Shown here piece by piece: positions 5,785-9,443 of a stretch of 9,443 nucleotides of DNA. How positions within the stretch are numbered: position 1 is the stretch's first letter; the number at the start of each line of letters is the position of its first letter. The DNA lies in assembly GCA_016935955.1 (NCBI GenBank), contig JAFGPY010000375.1:1-9443 (forward strand), read 5' to 3'. Below the pieces are notes generated by a model. It was not told the DNA's origin, made no database searches, and saw nothing but the letters and a program-made list of their open reading frames with translations. The translations under genes and the position numbers were made by a program. This DNA is from Planctomycetota bacterium. Lineage in GTDB: Bacteria > Planctomycetota > Phycisphaerae > FEN-1346 > JAACEH01.

Positions 5785-5813
5785 TTGACTTCCGCGTCCC
5801 GGGCGTCTATCGT
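5785..5813 (+). promoter_or_regulatory. Promoter of the hydrolase-EFR1 pair, very short leader
   Basis: TTGACT (5785-5790, 5 of 6) is followed by a 17-base spacer and TATCGT (5808-5813, 4 of 6). Transcription would begin near 5820, about 3 bases before the ATG at 5823. The region is back-to-back with the CYTH promoter without overlapping it. Confidence 0.5.
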
Positions 5814-5822
5814 CATGGCGAC

Positions 5823-6695
5823 ATGAGCACCGCCGAGACACTGTCGCTGCGCGCCTGTGACGGCTACGAGCTGGCCTACCGGCGTTACCTGCCCGACCAG
5901 GGCCGCACGCCCCGCGGCCTGGTGGTCTATCTGCACGGCATCCAAAGCCACGGCGGATGGTACGAGGCCTCCAGCCGCCATCTGGCCGAAGCCGGGCTGG
6001 CCATCTACTTCGCCGACCGCCGGGGCAGCGGAATGAATGCGGCCGACCGCGGGCACGCCGACTCGTGGGAGCAACTGGCCCGCGACGTCACGGATCTGGA
6101 AGACCGCGCCCTGAACGATTGGCTGTCGATGGCCGGACGCCTGCCTCTGGTGCTCGTGGCCGTCAGTTGGGGCGGCAAGCTGGCGGCCGCCTTGGCGGCC
6201 ATGCACAGCTCTCGCTATGCCGGGGCGGCCCTGTTGTGCCCGGGCATCTGTCCGAAGCGCGACGTGTCGCCGGCCGTCAAGTGCGCCATCGCCTGGTCCC
6301 TGGCTCGCCGTGCCGGACGGCAGCAGTTCCCCATTCCGCTCAGCGACCCGAAGCTGTTCACGGCGACGCCCGAACGGCTGGAGTTTCTGCGCAGCGACCG
6401 CCTTTCGCTGCACGAGGCCACGGCGCGGTTCCTGTTCGAGAGCCGCCGCCTCGACAACTACCTGGCTGCGGCCGCACCGTGGATCACGACACCGCTCCTG
6501 GTGGCCCTGGCCGAGCGCGACCAGATCATCAACAACCTGGCGACGTGCCGCTACATGATGGAGACGAGTTCCGCCGATCGGACCGTCAAGTACTACGGCC
6601 GCGCCCACCACACGCTGGAATTCGAGCCCGACCCATCGCGCGTCTTCGCCGATGTGGCCGACTGGGTCCTCAAACGATGTGAGGCCAAACCATGA
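5823..6695 (+). CDS. Alpha/beta hydrolase (monoacylglycerol lipase-like fold)
   Basis: A 290-residue serine hydrolase without signal peptide, so probably cytoplasmic. LVVYLHGIQSHGGWY (33-47) carries the HG oxyanion motif, and FADRRGSGMN (63-72) is the usual 'DxRGxGxS' turn. The nucleophile elbow is AVSWG with Ser115, an A-x-S-x-G variant of G-x-S-x-G. LVALAERDQIINN (226-238) holds the acid Asp233, and GRAHHTLEFE (259-268) holds the catalytic His (262 or 263). The layout resembles Hydrolase_4 / monoacylglycerol lipase-like enzymes; the substrate is probably an ester or lipid but is not determined. The ATG at 5823 begins just before the conserved N-terminal strand and follows a promoter-like sequence; an in-frame start at 5781 would lie upstream of that promoter. 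Its stop overlaps the EFR1 start as ATGA. Confidence 0.86.
   Translation: MSTAETLSLRACDGYELAYRRYLPDQGRTPRGLVVYLHGIQSHGGWYEASSRHLAEAGLAIYFADRRGSGMNAADRGHADSWEQLARDVTDLEDRALNDWLSMAGRLPLVLVAVSWGGKLAAALAAMHSSRYAGAALLCPGICPKRDVSPAVKCAIAWSLARRAGRQQFPIPLSDPKLFTATPERLEFLRSDRLSLHEATARFLFESRRLDNYLAAAAPWITTPLLVALAERDQIINNLATCRYMMETSSADRTVKYYGRAHHTLEFEPDPSRVFADVADWVLKRCEAKP
6681..6684 (+). promoter_or_regulatory. Ribosome binding site of the EFR1-like gene inside the hydrolase gene
   Basis: GAGG lies 7 bases ahead of the ATG at 6692, within the last codons of the hydrolase. With the ATGA stop/start overlap this supports coupled translation of the two proteins. Confidence 0.55.
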
Positions 6696-7480
6696 GCGAC
6701 AACACACTGAGTACGGCGCTGATCGTCTACTTCAGCCAGACGGGCGCCACGCGGCGCGTGGCCGAGGCCGCGGCCGCAGGGCTCGAAGCGCAGGGCCTGC
6801 GGTGCAGGACGGTCGACCTGCTGAAGGCCGATCCGGCCGCGGCCGCCGAGTTCGATATCATCGGCATCGGCACCCCCGTGTTCTACTACAAGGAGCCGCC
6901 GATCGTGCGGCGCTTCATCGAACGGCTGCCGGCGGCCAGGCGCAAACCGGCCTTCACCTTCATCACCCACGGCGGCAATCCCGTCAACACCCTGCGGCGG
7001 CTGCAGAAATGCCTGGCCCGCCGCGGCTACGCGGTGGCCAACAGTTTCTCGTGCAACGGGTTCGACAGCTATCCGATGTACCTGAAGAGCTTCCGCGAGT
7101 GGGGTCGCCCGAGCGACGAGGACCTTGCCGCGGCGCGGGACTTCGGCGAGCGGCTGGCCAACGAGTGCCGTTGGCTGCGCGACGAGAAACGTTTCGCCAC
7201 GCCGAAGTACCGCTTCGTCGGCGGCAAGTACTTCCTGCTCAGCCAGATTCTCGCCGGCGGCATGATGAAGCGAACCTTCCCCAACCACGAGGTCGATCCG
7301 GATGTCTGCACCCGGTGCGGCACGTGTGCGCGGGCCTGCCCGACGCAGGCCATCACGCTGGCCCCGTTGCCGACGGTCAACGACGACTGTATCTGGTGTT
7401 ACCTCTGCGAGCGCATCTGCCCGGTGCAGGCGTTCGTCAACGACTGGGTGCCTTTACGCAGGAAGATGAAAGTCGAGTAA
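6692..7480 (+). CDS. EFR1-like flavodoxin-2[4Fe-4S] ferredoxin fusion
   Basis: A 262-residue cytoplasmic electron carrier. Residues 8-160 form a flavodoxin-like domain: IVYFSQTGATRRVA (11-24) is the FMN phosphate loop, IIGIGTPVFYYKEPP (56-70) follows the third strand, and FTFITHGGNP (88-97) is a further FMN-side loop. The C-terminal part binds two [4Fe-4S] clusters through CTRCGTCARACP (Cys206, 209, 212, 216) and CIWCYLCERICP (Cys233, 236, 239, 243). This order is typical of the EFR1 ferredoxin family. It would move electrons between FMN and the clusters, donor and acceptor unknown. All eight cluster Cys are present, so the protein looks intact. The gene overlaps the hydrolase by 4 bases. A radical SAM enzyme elsewhere in the window needs such a reductant, but a link is speculation. 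Confidence 0.9.
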   Translation: MSDNTLSTALIVYFSQTGATRRVAEAAAAGLEAQGLRCRTVDLLKADPAAAAEFDIIGIGTPVFYYKEPPIVRRFIERLPAARRKPAFTFITHGGNPVNTLRRLQKCLARRGYAVANSFSCNGFDSYPMYLKSFREWGRPSDEDLAAARDFGERLANECRWLRDEKRFATPKYRFVGGKYFLLSQILAGGMMKRTFPNHEVDPDVCTRCGTCARACPTQAITLAPLPTVNDDCIWCYLCERICPVQAFVNDWVPLRRKMKVE

Positions 7481-7481
7481 C

Positions 7482-7503
7482 CCTCCGGCGTCCTGCCCGG
7501 AGG
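7482..7503. terminator. GC hairpin between convergent genes
   Basis: CCTCCGG (7482-7488) pairs with CCGGAGG (7497-7503) around an 8-base loop, beginning one base after the EFR1-like stop codon. The leftward LTxxQ gene ends 12 bases further on, so the hairpin can serve both directions. There is no T run. Confidence 0.55.
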
Positions 7504-7514
7504 TCGGGTGCGGA

Positions 7515-8351
7515 TCACCCGCCCCCGCCGGCCGCATTGCCTCCGCGACGACCGCCGAAGTTGCCGCCGGGCGGCCCACCGAAGTCACGTCGCCGGCCGC
7601 CGTCGTCGGACGTCTCCGCACTGTTGACGGCTTCCTGCTGCTCGGGCGTAAGAATGCCGCTGAGAGCGACCTTGTACTCCTCGTCGATCGGGGCCATGGC
7701 CTGCTCGCCCTGTTGCCGCAGTTCGTTCATCTGCTCGAACAAAGTGCGGGCCTCGTCGCGTTTGCCCTCGGACATCAACTGCATACCCTGCTGTCGCAAC
7801 TGTTCCTGCTTCTGCCAGATGTCGCTCATGGCGGCATCGATCTTCGGCTTGAGGTTCTCCTTCAGGGCGTTGAGCTGGTCGCGCTGCACGTCGCTCAGGC
7901 GGATGGCCTCGTTGCGGCCGCGCTCCAGGACCCGCAACCGCCGGTCGCTCGGAAGATCGTAGCGGCGTTGTTCCATGCGATCCCGCATCATGCGGCCGGC
8001 CATGGCCCGCATCAGCGCCCGCTGCTCGTCCTCGGTCAGGGTGTCGAGGATGGCCTTGATCTTCTCGTCCATGTTCTCGCCACCGGCTGCCGCCGGGTTC
8101 ATGTCGTCGGGCGGCGGCGCGTCGCCTATCGCCGGCGGTTCCTCGTCGCTCTCGGCCGGAGCCGCGGCAGGCCTCGCCGCGGGTCGAGTGCGGCGGACCG
8201 GTTCGGTCTCAACCTCCGTTGTCTCGGCCGGTGCGACGGCTACCGGCTGAGTGGTTTTCGTGTCCGACGGTCTCAGCCATGCCACCGTGACAATGGCGCC
8301 GACCGCTAGAACAACGACTGCCACGGCCACGCCGATCAGTATGCGATGCAT
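7515..8351 (-). CDS. Membrane-anchored LTxxQ (Spy/CpxP-like) protein with Gly/Arg-rich tail
   Basis: A 278-residue protein in four parts. Residues 4-26 form a single N-terminal helix (uncleaved anchor or signal). Residues 27-92 are a Pro/Ala/Glu linker. Residues 93-245 are mostly charged helix, with LTEDEQ (105-110), LSDVQRDQL (152-160) and LTPEQQ (234-239). The tail 251-278 is rich in Gly, Arg and Phe (DFGGPPGGNFGGRRGGN). LTxxQ motifs within a four-helix region are typical of Spy/CpxP periplasmic chaperones and metal-stress proteins, so an envelope-facing chaperone or sensor is plausible. The similarity is weak and coiled-coil bias could mislead. The ATG at 8351 has AGGAGA 6 bases upstream; an in-frame start at 8381 lacks this. 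The gene stands alone, with about 200 bases to the next gene upstream. Confidence 0.75.
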   Translation of the reverse strand: MHRILIGVAVAVVVLAVGAIVTVAWLRPSDTKTTQPVAVAPAETTEVETEPVRRTRPAARPAAAPAESDEEPPAIGDAPPPDDMNPAAAGGENMDEKIKAILDTLTEDEQRALMRAMAGRMMRDRMEQRRYDLPSDRRLRVLERGRNEAIRLSDVQRDQLNALKENLKPKIDAAMSDIWQKQEQLRQQGMQLMSEGKRDEARTLFEQMNELRQQGEQAMAPIDEEYKVALSGILTPEQQEAVNSAETSDDGGRRRDFGGPPGGNFGGRRGGNAAGGGG

Positions 8352-8552
8352 CTGATGTCTCCTGTCTGAAAGGACCCTCATTCACCTTCGTGTGAAGCCA
8401 TTCCCAGCGCACTGTCCCCTGATTCATAGTCTAACGTTGTCCTGACCGGAGCATTGCGGCAAATCTCGCGGCGAGCCCATTTCAGGCGTTTGACGCGCTT
8501 CAGCGGGTGGATTTCGAAAGGACGCTCTCCGAATGGCCCTGAACAGGGTGTT

Positions 8553-9443
8553 TCAGGCCTCCGGAACGCTCATTCTCATGCCGCTGTCGAGGAATTTCGC
8601 TCCCCGCTCGGCCAGGGCGGCCCGTAGCCGCTCGCCGGGAACGTCCTGGAGGTCCAGGCTGTCGGCCGTCGCCCAGGCCGCCGCCAGACCGGCCGCCTGA
8701 CCTGTGGCGGCGCAGGTGCCCGTGACACGGTACGAGGCGTGGGCCTCGTGGCTGCCGCTGATGCAGCGACCGGCCGTCAGCAGTCCGCGAACGTCCTCGG
8801 CCACTAGGCTGCGATAGGGGATCTCGTAGGGCTGGATGCGGGCCAGTTGCTTCGGCGGCGTGCCTACGCGCGGGTCGGGCTCGTGGATGTCGACCACGAA
8901 ACCGCACGAGGCCACGGAGTCGGGGAACGTGCAGCCAGCCTGCAACTCGGCCAGGGTCAGCCAGTGGCGGCCGCGGATACGGCGCCCTTCGCGGATGCCG
9001 ATCTGCGGCGCGGTCTGCACCAGTTCGATGCCTTCTAGGCCCGGCACGTGGCGCAGCACCTCCATGGCCTTGTGGACCTGGCGGCGGGCGTCGATCGTGC
9101 CGCGCGTCAGGTCGGCCGGGTCGAGCGTGTTAAGTCGGTAGACGTGCGTGAGCTGCACGTCGGCGGCGCCGCGGGCCGGCACGGTGATGATCCACGGGGC
9201 GTACTTGACGCGCGGGAACGGCAACTCGAAATCGATCTTCTCGTGCTCGATCGCCTCGGCCATGGCGTCGTAGAGCACGCGGGCGTCGTTCATCTCCCAG
9301 TCGCCCAGCCCGCGGACCTCGAACATCAGCGTCATCGGCTGAAGCAGGCCGTCGCTCGGGCGGCCCAGTTCGTAGCGGCACCCGGCCCGTGCCGCCACGT
9401 CGCCGTCGCCCGTGGCGTCGATGACGACCTTGGCCGTGACGGC
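8553..9443 (-). CDS. FAD-dependent oxidoreductase (PF12831-like), C-terminal part
   Basis: The gene runs off the right edge. The last 296 residues and the TGA are present; full-length relatives have roughly 430-500 residues, so the N-terminal GxGxxG FAD loop lies outside. The visible part starts AKVVIDATGDGDVAARAG, the strand and Gly-rich turn that contact FAD in this family. IGIREGRRIRGRHWLTLAEL (148-167 of the fragment) is a family signature. RGLLTAGRCISGSHEAHASY (219-238) with TCAATGQAAGLAAA (243-256) is the C-terminal FAD-contact block. These are flavoprotein oxidoreductases or dehydrogenases, often found beside carbohydrate-degradation genes in Planctomycetes; the substrate is unknown. 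The internal GTG at 9398 is not the start, because the frame stays open with conserved residues to the window edge. Confidence 0.9.
   Translation of the reverse strand, partial: AVTAKVVIDATGDGDVAARAGCRYELGRPSDGLLQPMTLMFEVRGLGDWEMNDARVLYDAMAEAIEHEKIDFELPFPRVKYAPWIITVPARGAADVQLTHVYRLNTLDPADLTRGTIDARRQVHKAMEVLRHVPGLEGIELVQTAPQIGIREGRRIRGRHWLTLAELQAGCTFPDSVASCGFVVDIHEPDPRVGTPPKQLARIQPYEIPYRSLVAEDVRGLLTAGRCISGSHEAHASYRVTGTCAATGQAAGLAAAWATADSLDLQDVPGERLRAALAERGAKFLDSGMRMSVPEA

Noticed and set aside
5815..5826. Three-codon upstream frame ATG GCG ACA TGA ending at the hydrolase start
   Set aside because: It lies almost entirely ahead of the predicted mRNA start and such a short frame is expected by chance.
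8537..8548. CCCTG/CAGGG inverted repeat downstream of the FAD oxidoreductase
   Set aside because: The loop would be only two bases, or the stem only four pairs, and no T run follows.

Overview
The window is a GC-rich bacterial segment with eight complete genes and two genes cut by the edges. Gene content suggests a planctomycete-like organism: a PF12831-type FAD oxidoreductase, a cobalamin-type radical SAM enzyme, an EFR1-type flavodoxin/ferredoxin protein and a membrane-anchored LTxxQ protein. This assignment is inferred from the protein families and high GC only; no rRNA or marker gene is present.

Layout, left to right. Bases 1-99 (+) are the tail of what looks like an SGNH/GDSL hydrolase. 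It converges on a minus-strand block: a B12-binding-domain radical SAM protein (197-1615), then a three-gene operon transcribed leftwards from about 4079. That operon is a six-helix membrane protein (3426-4079), a winged-helix regulator of the HTH_34 type (3113-3421, TTG start) and a CreD-like inner-membrane protein (1783-3090). A 24-nt palindromic element occurs in identical copies at 97-120 and 4153-4176, so the two copies bracket this block.

From about 4104 to 5154 I see about 1 kb with no convincing gene. It holds two hairpins at its left end, a pyrimidine-rich stretch, and near its right end an AT-richer patch. That patch has a good leftward promoter (TTGACA, 17-nt spacer, CATAAA) flanked by two near-identical 15-nt boxes that look like operators.

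The right half has a CYTH-domain protein (5155-5733, -) divergent from an alpha/beta hydrolase (5823-6695, +). Both have promoter-like sequences so close to their ATGs that their mRNAs may be nearly leaderless. The hydrolase overlaps by ATGA with an EFR1-like flavodoxin-2[4Fe-4S] protein (6692-7480, +), so the two are probably translationally coupled. A GC hairpin separates this pair from a convergent membrane-anchored Spy/CpxP-like protein with a Gly/Arg-rich tail (7515-8351, -). The window ends inside a FAD-dependent oxidoreductase (8553-9443, -).

The clearest functional units are the regulator/CreD-like membrane operon and the hydrolase/EFR1 pair. The least explained DNA is the 1-kb gap with its operator-like boxes.
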